64,000 bases of DNA from Devosia oryziradicis (GCF_016698645.1 NZ_CP068047.1:372001-436000), one strand, 5' to 3'. Shown: positions 18,413 through 27,345, numbered from the stretch's first letter. Program-made: numbers and translations. Notes: generated from the letters alone by a model not told the origin.

Positions 18413-18424
18413 GCGAGGCCGCAG

Positions 18425-19033
18425 ATGACCCAGCACGTCCATGCGCATATGAGCCTGTCGCTCGATGGCATCGGCACCGGCGTGAACCAGAGCCGTGAAA
18501 AGCCATTTGGCGACGGGATGGAGGGGGAGCCGCTGCATCGCTGGATGTTCGAGGATGGCGACAATAACCGGGCCGAAATCGACGCCATCTGCGACTATGG
18601 CGCCTTCATCATGGGCCGGAACATGTTCGCTGCGCCCGGCCCCGACGCGTGGGAGCCGGAATGGAAAGGCTGGTGGGGCCCCAATCCGCCCTACCACGCA
18701 CCGGTTTTCGTGCTGACCCACCACCAGCGCCCGCCCATCGAAATGGAGGGCGGCACGGTGTTTCACTTCGTCACCGAGGGGCCCGAAGTGGCGCTGTCCA
18801 AAGCCCGCGCCGCGGCAGGCCAACGCAACCTCGTGGTTGCCGGCGGGGTCAGCACGCTGCGCCACTATCTCAACCGCGGGGATGTCGACTTCGTGCACCT
18901 GCAGATTGCGCCGGTGGTGCTGGGCCGGGGTGAGCGTCTCTGGGACGGATTGACGGCAAAGCTGGAACCGATCGGGGCGCGCGCCACCCGGTTCGCCACC
19001 CACATGGACTATCGGGTCAGCAAGGCGGACTGA
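18425..19033 (+). CDS. Dihydrofolate reductase family protein (RibD C-terminal domain)
   Basis: 202 residues from the ATG 13 nt after the operator palindrome. The fold family is recognisable from MSLSLDGIGTGVNQ at the N-terminus, the FIMGRNMF region, FVLTHH and VAGGVSTLRHYL (NADPH-binding Gly-rich turn), and LGRGERLWDG near the end. These are stand-alone reductases of unknown substrate, often under ArsR- or TetR-type repressors. No such regulator gene is adjacent here. Confidence 0.85.
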   Translation: MTQHVHAHMSLSLDGIGTGVNQSREKPFGDGMEGEPLHRWMFEDGDNNRAEIDAICDYGAFIMGRNMFAAPGPDAWEPEWKGWWGPNPPYHAPVFVLTHHQRPPIEMEGGTVFHFVTEGPEVALSKARAAAGQRNLVVAGGVSTLRHYLNRGDVDFVHLQIAPVVLGRGERLWDGLTAKLEPIGARATRFATHMDYRVSKAD

Positions 19034-19038
19034 CGCGG

Positions 19039-20115
19039 TCAGGCTGGCAATAGAGACAAGGGCAACAGGCCCGCCGCACGGGCCGGCTCGTCACCGGCAA
19101 AGTGGTAGCGGCTGCCGGGGCGGGACTTGGCGCGGTAGAGGGCGGCATCGGCGGCGCCCATCAAGGTCGCGGGCGGCAGGCCCAGATCGCCGGAGGGCAC
19201 GATGCCCAGACTCACGCCGACGCGGACGCTTTCGCCTGTGATCAGGATGGGCTGCTCGATAGCGGCAATGCAACGACGGGCCAGTGCCGTCAGGGTGTCC
19301 CTGTCGACCCTGGTGGTACTGAGCAAGGCAAACTCGTCGCCTCCCAACCGGGCCAGCAGGTCTGCTCCCTCGACCAGCGACGACAGCCGGGAACCGACGG
19401 TGCGCAGCACGTCGTCGCCAGCCGCGTGGCCATGGACGTCGTTCACCTGCTTGAAGCGGTCGAGATCGAACAATACAAGGGCAAAAGGCTCCTCGGCGGC
19501 AGCCATGTCGGCCAGGACCGTATCAAAGGCCAGCCGATTGGCGAGGCCGGTCAGGGCATCGCTGCGCGACTGCCGGTGCGCCAGACGGCGCTGGCGCTCG
19601 ATATCGCCTACCACCCGGCGCAGCTGGATAAGCACGGTCAGCACCAGCAGCAGCATGCCCCCGATTATAGGCAGGCGGATTGGCGCAAAGCGCAGCAGGA
19701 CCTGCTCGGCCGTGTTGGCCCGCGTCCAGGTGAGGTAGCTGCCGGATGGTCCCTGCCCGGCCAGAAGTGGAATCTGCTGCAGCCGCGCATCGGCAATCAG
19801 CTCGTAGCTGAGGTGAGCCCCTTCAAGGCCGCCGACCTGGCCGATCAGGGCGACGTCGTCGTCGGATAGGGCGCCTTTGGCAGACAGCGCGTCGATGGCA
19901 TTGGCGGCCCGCAGCCGCTCGGCGGCCAGGCTGGTCTCGTCAAGGTTCCGCGCGACCTGGAATGCCGTTATCACCAAGAGCGCGGCGGCCACGACCAGCC
20001 CAATGGCGCAAAGCAGCACCAGCCGGCCGATGGTCCTCATGCCATGATGTTCGTCCCGATGCCCTGCCGCGGTTGCGGTCGGGGTGCCGGGCCGATCGAA
20101 AGATTGCGTAAACAT
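19039..20115 (-). CDS. Membrane-anchored GGDEF diguanylate cyclase
   Basis: 358 residues. One membrane segment is at ~28-52 (IGRLVLLCAIGLVVAAALLVITAF) and a second at ~148-165, with about 95 periplasmic residues between as a small sensor. Then comes a complete GGDEF domain: DALTGLANRLAFD, FDLDRFKQVNDVHGH, and the active site RLGGDEFALL. The inhibitory I-site position reads EGAD instead of RxxD, so product feedback may be lost. It would make cyclic di-GMP. The N-terminal start could also be the Met 25 residues further on (MRTIGRL). Confidence 0.88.
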   Translation of the reverse strand: MFTQSFDRPGTPTATAAGHRDEHHGMRTIGRLVLLCAIGLVVAAALLVITAFQVARNLDETSLAAERLRAANAIDALSAKGALSDDDVALIGQVGGLEGAHLSYELIADARLQQIPLLAGQGPSGSYLTWTRANTAEQVLLRFAPIRLPIIGGMLLLVLTVLIQLRRVVGDIERQRRLAHRQSRSDALTGLANRLAFDTVLADMAAAEEPFALVLFDLDRFKQVNDVHGHAAGDDVLRTVGSRLSSLVEGADLLARLGGDEFALLSTTRVDRDTLTALARRCIAAIEQPILITGESVRVGVSLGIVPSGDLGLPPATLMGAADAALYRAKSRPGSRYHFAGDEPARAAGLLPLSLLPA

Positions 20116-20552
20116 GCCTGCGTCCTAAGCCGGGCCAGTGTGCACCGCCACAGATTGGCAAAGTGTTATCGCCGGTCCGGGAACGGGGTGAGCGGCTGCC
20201 GCAATCACGCCATATATCGCGTATCGGCCGCCCCGAATTGATCGAATTCGGTCGCGGAACCTCAAAAATGTGCCAGTTCGGGACATTGTGAATGCAACCG
20301 TGACCGCATCGCCACACTGCGCAAGCTGGTTCTCTCAAGACACCAATTGTTTTGTCATCAGGCGTCAGAACGCCGAAATCGGAGATTCATTTTCTCCAAT
20401 GCACGCTGCTCGGTCGCTTGCAGTGAAGCAGTAGAGCCGCATTTGGTGCGGCAATCACGCAACAGGCAGGGCTCTGCGGCCAGTTCTGCCCAATATGGGC
20501 ACATTGTGGCCCGCTGCGCCCATTAGTCAGCACCTCACCTTAACTGAAGTGA
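20116..20552. other. Gene-free region between GGDEF gene and rlpA-like gene
   Basis: 437 bp with no convincing gene on either strand. It carries the divergent promoters. A small palindrome TGCCCA-ATA-TGGGCA lies at 20487-20501 and several weak short inverted repeats, but nothing I can assign. Confidence 0.6.
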
Positions 20553-20561
20553 GTGCCTAGT

Positions 20562-20915
20562 TTGATTAGAAAAGCCGTTTCCGTCGTCGCAGTTGCTGCA
20601 ACTTTTCTCACCCTTTCCACTGCAGCCTTTGCCCAATGCGGCGGCGCCTCCTGGTACGGTCCCGGTTTCAACGGGAAGCGGGCAGCGTCGGGAGAAATCT
20701 TCAACGAGAACGCCATGACGGCGGCGCATCGTTCCCTCCCCTTCGGCACCAAGGTCACCGTTACCGACCAGCGGACCGGCCGGGAAATCCAGGTGACCAT
20801 CAATGACCGTGGACCGTTTCACGGCAGCCGGATCATCGATCTGAGCAAGGCGGCAGCCACCGAGCTGGGCTTCCGCAATCGCGGCACGACATCGGTCTGC
20901 ATCAGCGCGCTCTGA
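20562..20915 (+). CDS. Secreted RlpA-like double-psi beta-barrel protein
   Basis: About 117 residues from TTG 20562 (GTG 20553 is an alternative three codons earlier). Residues ~1-25 form a signal peptide ending in AFA-Q. The rest is one RlpA-like DPBB domain: CGGASWYGPGFNGKRAASG, TAAHRSLPFGTKVTV and TINDRGPF, with the His and Asp used by septal lytic transglycosylases. No SPOR domain, so shorter than E. coli RlpA. A probable cell-wall enzyme in the periplasm. Confidence 0.85.
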   Translation: MIRKAVSVVAVAATFLTLSTAAFAQCGGASWYGPGFNGKRAASGEIFNENAMTAAHRSLPFGTKVTVTDQRTGREIQVTINDRGPFHGSRIIDLSKAAATELGFRNRGTTSVCISAL

Positions 20916-20945
20916 TTTCCGAACGAAATCCAACGCCAGACGAAC

Positions 20946-20977
20946 AGGGCCGTCCCACCGGGGCGGCCCTTTCGCTT
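20946..20977 (+). terminator. Terminator after the rlpA-like gene
   Basis: AGGGCCG / CGGCCCT stem closing a C/G-rich loop, followed by TTTCGCTT. It sits 30 nt past the rlpA-like stop and just beyond the convergent aldo/keto reductase stop. Confidence 0.6.
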
Positions 20978-20978
20978 G

Positions 20979-21941
20979 TCAACGCAGGCCAAGCGCCTCG
21001 ATGGCGGCCACCTGGTCGGGATCGAGCACACCCTGCCGTTCGGCCACCAGGGCCTGGTCGAGCTCGGCGACATTCTTGACGCCCAGCACCAGCGTATCGA
21101 CGCCCTCGATCCCCAGGGCATAGCGATGCGCGACGATGGCGGGGTCCTCGCCCCATTGCGCGCACAGCTCCCGGAAGGGGGCAGCGCGGTGGAAGTCGGC
21201 CGAGGTCGGCGAATTATCCGCCCGGTCGAGGCCCGAGGTCAGGGCACCGGCCTGCACGGCGCGCACACCCATGACGCCGACGCCGGCGGCCTTGGCCGCG
21301 GCGATAACATCGCGCGGGCGCGGGGCGAGGCCAGTGCCGTTCATCTCCCCGGGGCTGTCAAGCAGGTTGGCAATGGCCTGTACGGCCACCGGCAGCAGAC
21401 CGGATGACATCGCGTCGATGGTGGCGGCGGCGTGATTGATGCCGGTGATGCCCCAGTGGCCGATCAGCCCGTCCTCCACCAGCCGTGCGAAAGCCGGTCG
21501 CACGGCAGAGCGATAGAGCGACAGGGCGGTGGAGCGTTCGTCGCGTGGCGGCTGGCCGGCTGGGTAGTGGAAGTCATCGGGCCGGATTTCGCTATGCAGC
21601 AGCATGATGTCGACGCGCTCGAGCCGCATGTCCTTCAGGCTGGATTCCAGTGAACGGCGCAGCCGCGGATAGACCTCGTCCTCGGGAACCGTGCCCAGGC
21701 TGTACTTGGTGGTAACGCGAACGCCCCTGGGCAGCTTGCCTTCGAAGGCGCGGCCGATCCTGGCCTCGCAGATCTTGTATCCCGGCGCGGCGTCGATGAG
21801 ATCAATGCCGTTGTCGACGGCGTGCCGCAGGGTTGCCACGGCATCGTCCTCCGAAGTTGGGCCCCAGACCTGGCCGATGCCGCCGCCGCCCAGGGTCAGG
21901 CGGCTCACCGGTCCGAAAGCGCCGAGTGTGTTGCTTTGCAT
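20979..21941 (-). CDS. Aldo/keto reductase
   Basis: 320 residues from ATG with GGAGAACC upstream. It shows the family pattern: NGIDLIDAAPGY, the Lys of RVTTKYSLG, and LERVDIMLLHSE. Tyr of the tetrad is in the APGYKI segment. It starts 14 nt after the second aldo/keto reductase gene, so one transcript. Substrate unknown; NADPH-dependent carbonyl reduction or sugar oxidation is typical. Confidence 0.85.
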   Translation of the reverse strand: MQSNTLGAFGPVSRLTLGGGGIGQVWGPTSEDDAVATLRHAVDNGIDLIDAAPGYKICEARIGRAFEGKLPRGVRVTTKYSLGTVPEDEVYPRLRRSLESSLKDMRLERVDIMLLHSEIRPDDFHYPAGQPPRDERSTALSLYRSAVRPAFARLVEDGLIGHWGITGINHAAATIDAMSSGLLPVAVQAIANLLDSPGEMNGTGLAPRPRDVIAAAKAAGVGVMGVRAVQAGALTSGLDRADNSPTSADFHRAAPFRELCAQWGEDPAIVAHRYALGIEGVDTLVLGVKNVAELDQALVAERQGVLDPDQVAAIEALGLR

Positions 21942-21955
21942 GCTGGTTCTCCGGT

Positions 21956-22942
21956 TCAGGCTGCGGTGTCGAGCCGATGCATCTGCTCGGGTGTCAGTTT
22001 GAGTGCGGCGGCGCCGAGATTCTCGGCAAGCTGCTCCTGGTTGGAAACCGCCATCAGGGGGATGATGGCCGGTGTGGAACACATCATCCAGGCAAGGACA
22101 ACCTGGCCGGCGGTGGCGCCCAGTTCTGCCGCCACCGCGTCCAGAGCGACGCGCCGCCTCGCATTATCCTCGGTGCGGATTTCGGCGCCCATTTTCTCAG
22201 GGTGGTGATAGGCGCCGCGCAGCAGGGGCGAATAGGCGATGACGCGGAATTCGGGGTTGAAGCGAATATAGTCGAGATGCTGGCCGCGCAACCCGCCCTC
22301 GGTGCCCCAGCCGCCGCGCAGGCCCATGGTCGCGTTACGCTTGAGGTCGGAGTCCGGACGCGGGCGGAAGTAACTGAAGTGCTGCTGCAGCCCGACATAT
22401 TCAGGGAAGCCCAGCTGGCGGCTGAGCTGCCGCGCCCGCTCGATGCGCCAGACGGTATGGTTGGAACAGGCGATTGCCCGCACCTTTCCCGACCGGACGA
22501 CGGCATCGAACCCGGCCAGGGTTTCCTCCAGTGGCGTGGTGCGGTCGTCGATATGGGCATAGTAGAGATCGACATAATCGGTGCCAAGGCGGCGCAGGGA
22601 ATCCTCGATGTCCCGAATAATCGTCTCCTTGCCCAGGCCCTGGATGTCCTCGAGTCCGGCACCGGGGCGGCTCGGCAAGGCGCCGGTCTTGGTGGCGATC
22701 ACGAGATCGTCGCGCCGGCCCCGATCTTTCAGCCAGCGGCCGAGCAATTCCTCGCTGGCGCCCGACCGCCCGTTGGCGGGCCAGAAGGCATAGTTGTTGG
22801 AGGTGTCGATGAAGTTGCCACCTTCGGCAACGAAGCCATCGAGCAGGCGGTGCGAGGTCGCCTCCTCGGTGGTGGTGCCGAACAGCATGGCGCCGAGCGA
22901 GAGGCTCGAAACCGAAAGCGGGCCCAGTGTGGTGCGGTCCAT
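21956..22942 (-). CDS. Aldo/keto reductase
   Basis: 328 residues from the ATG preceded by GAGGAAG. TIM-barrel oxidoreductase: GGNFIDTSNNYAFW (Asp, Tyr), LVIATKTGAL (Lys), and YVDLYYAHIDDRTTPLEETL (His). This is the YajO/Tas-like group of the family. Together with the following reductase and the DUF1127 gene before it, it probably forms a minus-strand transcript divergent from a LysR gene. Confidence 0.88.
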   Translation of the reverse strand: MDRTTLGPLSVSSLSLGAMLFGTTTEEATSHRLLDGFVAEGGNFIDTSNNYAFWPANGRSGASEELLGRWLKDRGRRDDLVIATKTGALPSRPGAGLEDIQGLGKETIIRDIEDSLRRLGTDYVDLYYAHIDDRTTPLEETLAGFDAVVRSGKVRAIACSNHTVWRIERARQLSRQLGFPEYVGLQQHFSYFRPRPDSDLKRNATMGLRGGWGTEGGLRGQHLDYIRFNPEFRVIAYSPLLRGAYHHPEKMGAEIRTEDNARRRVALDAVAAELGATAGQVVLAWMMCSTPAIIPLMAVSNQEQLAENLGAAALKLTPEQMHRLDTAA

Positions 22943-22953
22943 GTTGCGCTTCC

Positions 22954-23106
22954 TCAGCAATCGGCGGCGGCGGCGACGAAGCAGGCGATGTCGTCGCGGC
23001 TGGTGCCGACATCGTTCAGCAGGCGATCGTCCAGCGTGTGCAGCTTGCGGATGGCAATGCGGCGCAGGCGCCAGTCGGTGAATTTCCGGGTCAGGGGTTC
23101 GAACAT
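22954..23106 (-). CDS. DUF1127 (YjiS-like) small protein
   Basis: 50 residues from ATG after AGGAGAT. DUF1127 signature: LRRIAIRKLHTLDDRLLNDVG followed by TSRDDI. Such small basic proteins occur in many copies in alphaproteobacteria; a related group binds RNA and affects phosphate and carbon metabolism. It precedes the aldo/keto reductase gene by 11 nt. A second DUF1127 gene lies at 58460-58621. Confidence 0.82.
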   Translation of the reverse strand: MFEPLTRKFTDWRLRRIAIRKLHTLDDRLLNDVGTSRDDIACFVAAAADC

Positions 23107-23286
23107 TTCGTATCTCCTAGCGAGCGGCCAAAGCATGCCTTGCCGAAACCCGTCGGTTCCGGATTTGCAGGTTTGGCGGTATCGGTTGGCATGACGGCGT
23201 TTCGGAGCGCCGCTGGAACAAACATTGCTTATTCTGCGGGGGCTTCGCTATAGTCGAGAGTGCAAGGAACTTTGCAGAAATGAAAA

Positions 23287-24156
23287 ATGGACTTCAGTTG
23301 GGATGACCTGAGGCTGTTTCTCGATGTGGCGCGGCTGGGCGGACTGAGTGCCGCGACGGAGACGACGCGGCTCAGCGCCGCGACGCTGGGCCGGCGCGTC
23401 ACGGCGCTGGAAAGGCAGGTGGGCGAGCCGCTGTTTCATCGCAGCCAGGCGGGCTACCGCCTGACCCAGGCGGGCGAGGACCTGCTGGAGCGGGCCGAGG
23501 ACGTGGAAGCGGCCATGCTGTCGCTCAAGCGCTGGAAGGAAGGCGCGCTGGGCGAACGGGTCGTGCGTCTCTCGGCTGGTTCGTGGACATCGGCCTTCGT
23601 TGCCAGCCATATCGGCGATATCTGGACGGTCGAGGATCGCTTCGGCCTCGAATTGGTGACCGCCAATCTCAAGGTCGATATCGGTCGGCGCAATGCAGAC
23701 CTGGGCATCCGCAACCAGCGGCCGACCGAACAGTGGCTGGCGGGACGGCTGCTCGGACGGGTGGCCTATGCGATCTATTCCGGCGTCAACCTGATCAATG
23801 GCATCAAGGCCGGCTATTTTGTCGGCATTGCCGGAGAAGCCGGGCAGACCCATTCGGCCCGCTGGATCGAGGCGCGGCATGGCGACCGCATCGCGGTGCG
23901 CGGGAATGATACGATGAGCGTGCGCGAACTGGTGGCCAGTGGAGCGGGGCTGTCGGTCTTTCCCTGCTTTGCCGGCGACAGCGACCCCCGGCTGGTCCGG
24001 GTCGCCCCGCCCATTGCCGAACTCGAAACCGACCAATGGCTGGTGAGCCATCACGAGGAACGGCACGAGCCGGCCGTGCATGCTGTGGCCGACCGTATCG
24101 CCGCGCTGATGAAACGCCATGGAGCATTGTTTCGCGGCGAGATGCGGCGGGGGTGA
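23287..24156 (+). CDS. LysR-family transcriptional regulator
   Basis: 289 residues. N-terminal winged helix-turn-helix (WDDLRLFLDVARLGGLSA, then LSAATLGRRVTALERQVGEPLF) followed by a LysR substrate-binding domain. It is divergent from the DUF1127-aldo/keto reductase transcript with 180 nt between, the usual layout for a LysR regulator and its target. The inducer is unknown. Confidence 0.9.
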   Translation: MDFSWDDLRLFLDVARLGGLSAATETTRLSAATLGRRVTALERQVGEPLFHRSQAGYRLTQAGEDLLERAEDVEAAMLSLKRWKEGALGERVVRLSAGSWTSAFVASHIGDIWTVEDRFGLELVTANLKVDIGRRNADLGIRNQRPTEQWLAGRLLGRVAYAIYSGVNLINGIKAGYFVGIAGEAGQTHSARWIEARHGDRIAVRGNDTMSVRELVASGAGLSVFPCFAGDSDPRLVRVAPPIAELETDQWLVSHHEERHEPAVHAVADRIAALMKRHGALFRGEMRRG

Positions 24157-24282
24157 GGCCTGAGCCGGCCTCGCCAATCTGAAACGTTGCCATTCCGGAA
24201 GCTGCAAAGTGGGCGCGCCCACTCGTTAGCCGTCCCTTAGCATTCGGGCCTTATCATTCGCGCCGGGAATGCAGGAGCCGGG

Positions 24283-24840
24283 ATGAAAGCCGCCGCCTTT
24301 GTCGTCGGGCCTTTGGACGGGCCGGGCGCCGCATTGATGGATCTTGCGCGGAGGCTGAGTTTTTCGGCCGTGCTGCCCTATGCCGGGGTCGCGCGGGCCG
24401 AGCAGCAGACTATTCGCACCCCGGTCTGCTTCTTTCTGTTTGCCGCCGTGCCCGATGTGGCGGAGCTGCGCAGCGTTGCCGAGGCAATCCGCTTCTGCCC
24501 CAGCCGGCGGGTGCGCTTTTCGCCGCTGATCTACTTTTCGGAGAGCCCGTCGGTCGACACGATCAGCCGCTGCATCAACATGGGTTTCGACGACGTCATC
24601 ACCATGCCCTTCACCCGGGCGCGGATCGTCGAGCGGATCGACCGGCAAATCGGCCAGAGCCATATCTACTACGAGACGCCGGGCTATTTCGGCCCCGACC
24701 GCCGCGACCGCGTTACCGCGCCCACGCGGGCAGCCGAAACCCGGTTGGGAGGGCAGTTCCGGCGGCTCGAAATCGTGCGCAACCTCCTGACGGGGGTCAA
24801 TGTGGTGCGCGACGACTTCTACGCCGCCCCCGCTGGCTAG
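24283..24840 (+). CDS. Receiver-like protein lacking phospho-acceptor residues
   Basis: 185 residues. Residues ~40-125 follow the response-regulator receiver pattern: CFFLFAAVPDVAEL corresponds to beta-3 and its loop, SPLIYFSES to beta-4, and GFDDVITMPF to the GADDYITKPF motif. The acceptor Asp is replaced (Phe) and the conserved Lys is Met, so phosphorylation in the normal way is unlikely. A YFGPDRR motif follows and the last ~40 residues are basic. There is no output domain and no kinase nearby. I infer a pseudo-receiver binding partner; function unknown. Confidence 0.6.
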   Translation: MKAAAFVVGPLDGPGAALMDLARRLSFSAVLPYAGVARAEQQTIRTPVCFFLFAAVPDVAELRSVAEAIRFCPSRRVRFSPLIYFSESPSVDTISRCINMGFDDVITMPFTRARIVERIDRQIGQSHIYYETPGYFGPDRRDRVTAPTRAAETRLGGQFRRLEIVRNLLTGVNVVRDDFYAAPAG

Positions 24841-24841
24841 A

Positions 24842-24857
24842 GTGTCGCCTGCGACAC
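24842..24857. repeat. Short perfect inverted repeat
   Basis: GTGTCGC-CT-GCGACAC directly after the receiver-like gene stop. There is no T-tract, so a weak terminator or simply a hairpin at the transcript end. Confidence 0.4.
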
Positions 24858-24858
24858 A

Positions 24859-24895
24859 ATTGCAACGTTGCACAAGAGTTCGGAAAACGTTTCCG
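24859..24895. promoter_or_regulatory. Two LacI-type operator-like palindromes
   Basis: TGCAACGTTGCA (24861-24872) is a perfect 12-bp palindrome with central CG, and CGGAAA-ACG-TTTCCG (24881-24895) is a second one. Both have the central ACGT layout of LacI/GalR-family operators. They lie 68-100 nt upstream of the first of four MFS transporter genes. No LacI-family gene is in the window. Confidence 0.55.
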
Positions 24896-24962
24896 CCCGC
24901 TATTTCCCGGGTCATGGTTTTCGCATAGTCTCGCCGGCGTTCTTCCGCGAGTAGTTTCTGCC

Positions 24963-26138
24963 ATGAGATTCGGCATCGACCTGCCGCCCCAGTTCAAGGT
25001 GTTCGGGGCGTTTTTCATTTATTCGTTCTGCATGGGCAGCATGTTCCCGCGCCTGCCGGACATCCAGACCGCAATGGGCGTGGGCGAGGGCCAACTGGGA
25101 CTGGCGCTGATCGGCTCGGCCGTCGGCACGCTGATCTCGCTGACTTTTGCCGGACGCTTCCTTGAAACCATCGGCTATCGCCGCGTCGTGCTGGTTGCCT
25201 TGCCGCTGCTGTCAGCCTGGTACGCGCTGGCCGTATGGGCGCAGGGGCCGCTGATGTTCTTCCTGCTGCTGCTGCCGGTCGGCCTCACCATCGGCTGCAT
25301 CGAGATCATCCTCAATATCGAAGCCGACCGCGTCGAATATGCCATCGGCCGGCGCATCATGAGCCGCGCCCACGCCTTCTGGAGCCTGGGCTTCTTCTCG
25401 GCCGGCATGGTGGGCTCGTTTGTGGCGCAGACGGGACTGCCGGTTCAACTGCACCTGTTATTCATGATCCCGGTCATCGTGCTGGCGACGCTGGTGGTGC
25501 TCGGCCGCTTCGAGGCGGCGCCGCACCGCGCCGGGTCAAGCACCGACGAGACACCGCACTTCGCCCGTCCGACCCTGCCCATCATGATGCTGGTGGCGGT
25601 GTGCCTTTCTGCCATGCTCATGGAAGGCGCCGGGATCGACTGGTCCGCCATCTATATGCGCGACATGTTTGCCGCGACCCCGTTCTGGGCCGGCATTGCC
25701 GTGGCGACGGTCGCCGGCTCGCAGGCCCTTGCCCGCTTCTTCGCCGACGGCTTTGTCGATCGCTACAGCCCCGTGGTGGTGGCGCGCACGCTGCTGGGCA
25801 TTATGGGTGTCGGCATCCTGCTGGTGTTTTTCGCGCCGGCTGGCTGGGTGGCCTATCTGGGCTTTGCCATGATCGGCATCGGCTCGAGCGCGCTATTTCC
25901 GCTGGCCATGTCGGCGGCGGCGCAACAGACCGACCGGTCGGCTGCCGTCAATGTGGCCGCGCTGGCGCAGTTCTCGTTTACGGCATTCCTGCTCGGGCCA
26001 CCCCTCCTGGGCTATATCGGCGAGCATTTCGGCCTTGTCTGGATCTATGGCGTCGGCCTGCCGCTGGTGGTGCTGGGCCTGGTGACGGCGCAGGTGCTTG
26101 AGCCGCGCAAGGCCGGCAAGCAGGTGGCCGCCGAATGA
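24963..26138 (+). CDS. MFS transporter, YbjJ-like (array copy 1)
   Basis: 391 residues, 12 predicted membrane helices. Motifs shared by all four copies are MFPRLPDIQ in the first loop and IEIILNIEADRVE in the middle helices. This copy also has GAGIDWSAIYMRDMF, and IGIGSSALFPLAMSAAAQQTDR in the C-terminal half. It resembles E. coli YbjJ and the FucP-like group. Its stop overlaps the next gene by 4 nt (ATGA). Substrate unknown. Confidence 0.87.
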   Translation: MRFGIDLPPQFKVFGAFFIYSFCMGSMFPRLPDIQTAMGVGEGQLGLALIGSAVGTLISLTFAGRFLETIGYRRVVLVALPLLSAWYALAVWAQGPLMFFLLLLPVGLTIGCIEIILNIEADRVEYAIGRRIMSRAHAFWSLGFFSAGMVGSFVAQTGLPVQLHLLFMIPVIVLATLVVLGRFEAAPHRAGSSTDETPHFARPTLPIMMLVAVCLSAMLMEGAGIDWSAIYMRDMFAATPFWAGIAVATVAGSQALARFFADGFVDRYSPVVVARTLLGIMGVGILLVFFAPAGWVAYLGFAMIGIGSSALFPLAMSAAAQQTDRSAAVNVAALAQFSFTAFLLGPPLLGYIGEHFGLVWIYGVGLPLVVLGLVTAQVLEPRKAGKQVAAE

Positions 26139-27322
26139 AGATCGCTCCGCAGCACCGGATCTATGCCTGCTTCTTTCTGTTCGCGGTGACGACGGGCGCG
26201 CTGATGGCGCGCCTACCCGATATCCAGCGCCACCTGGGCGTCAGCGAGAGCCAGCTGGGCCTGACCATGATCGGCATGTCGATCGGCTCGCTGATTTCCC
26301 TGACCTTCGGCGCTTCGGTCATCGAAAAGTTCGGCGTGCGCACCACTGCCTTCTTTACCGTGCTCGGACCGGCGCTACTGTTTGCCACCATCCCGTGGCT
26401 GGGGGTGGCGCCGGCGGTGTTCGCGGTCCTGTTCGCCACCGGGCTCTTGTCCGGGGCGCTCGAGATCAATCTCAATGTCGAAATCGACCGGCTTGAGATG
26501 CATACGGGCGGGCGGTTCATGAACCGGGCGCATGGTTTCTGGAGTGTCGGCTTTTTCATCACCGCCCTGGTGGGTGCCGGCATCCGCCAGTCCGGCCTTT
26601 CGGTCGAGGCGCATCTGGGGCTGATTGCCGCCTTCGTCGTCCTAGTGGGCGGCAACATGATCTGGGGCATCGTGCCGGCGCCGGCGCCGCTGCGGACGCA
26701 ATCGGAGAACACCCACCGCATTGCCTTCCCGCATTGGGGGCTGCTGCCGCTCTGCCTCATCGGTTTTGCCGCATTCCTCGTGGAGGGCGCGGGCATCGAC
26801 TGGTCGGCCATCTATATGCGCGACGTGTTCGCCGCCGAGCCCTTCGTGGGCGGCATGGGGCTGACGCTGTTTGCCGGCTTCATGGCGGCGATGCGCCTTG
26901 GGGCCGACCCGATCGTGGCCCGCTTCGGACCCCGGCTGGTCGCCATGGTCCTGCTCAGCATTGCCAGCGTGGGCGTGTTGATGGTTGGCTATGCGCCAAT
27001 ACCGGAAATGGCGCTGGCGGGCTTCGCGCTGATGGGCATCGGCTGTTCGGCGGTCTATCCGCTGGCGGTCTCCGCAGCGGCGCAGCGCACCGACCGGCCC
27101 GCGGCGGTCAATGTCGCCGCACTCGGACAGGTGAGCTTCGTCGTCTTCTTCCTCGCCCCGCCGCTGCTCGGCTTTGTCGCCGAATATCTGGGCATCCGCA
27201 ATTCCTACCTCGTCTGCCTGCCGCTGCTGCTGGCGGGGCTGTGGGCGTCGAGCTTTGCGCTCGGCAACCGCGAGGTGGATATGCCCCATGGCGTGCCGCC
27301 GGAACCCAGCCCGCAGGGCTGA
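26135..27322 (+). CDS. MFS transporter, YbjJ-like (array copy 2)
   Basis: 395 residues, same architecture as copy 1: MARLPDIQRHLGVSESQLGL, LEINLNVEIDRLE, VEGAGIDWSAIYMRDVF, and GIGCSAVYPLAVSAAAQRTDR. The start ATG overlaps the copy 1 stop. A 9-bp intercistronic hairpin follows (27346-27369). Confidence 0.87.
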   Translation: MKIAPQHRIYACFFLFAVTTGALMARLPDIQRHLGVSESQLGLTMIGMSIGSLISLTFGASVIEKFGVRTTAFFTVLGPALLFATIPWLGVAPAVFAVLFATGLLSGALEINLNVEIDRLEMHTGGRFMNRAHGFWSVGFFITALVGAGIRQSGLSVEAHLGLIAAFVVLVGGNMIWGIVPAPAPLRTQSENTHRIAFPHWGLLPLCLIGFAAFLVEGAGIDWSAIYMRDVFAAEPFVGGMGLTLFAGFMAAMRLGADPIVARFGPRLVAMVLLSIASVGVLMVGYAPIPEMALAGFALMGIGCSAVYPLAVSAAAQRTDRPAAVNVAALGQVSFVVFFLAPPLLGFVAEYLGIRNSYLVCLPLLLAGLWASSFALGNREVDMPHGVPPEPSPQG

Positions 27323-27345
27323 GCGGCACCCCTCCTGCTGACACG

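Noticed and set aside
20487..20501. TGCCCA-ATA-TGGGCA as an operator
   Set aside because: Six-base arms only and no promoter elements aligned with it; could be chance.
21833..23194. 453-codon open frame on the plus strand
   Set aside because: Antisense to an aldo/keto reductase and the DUF1127 gene; no motifs.
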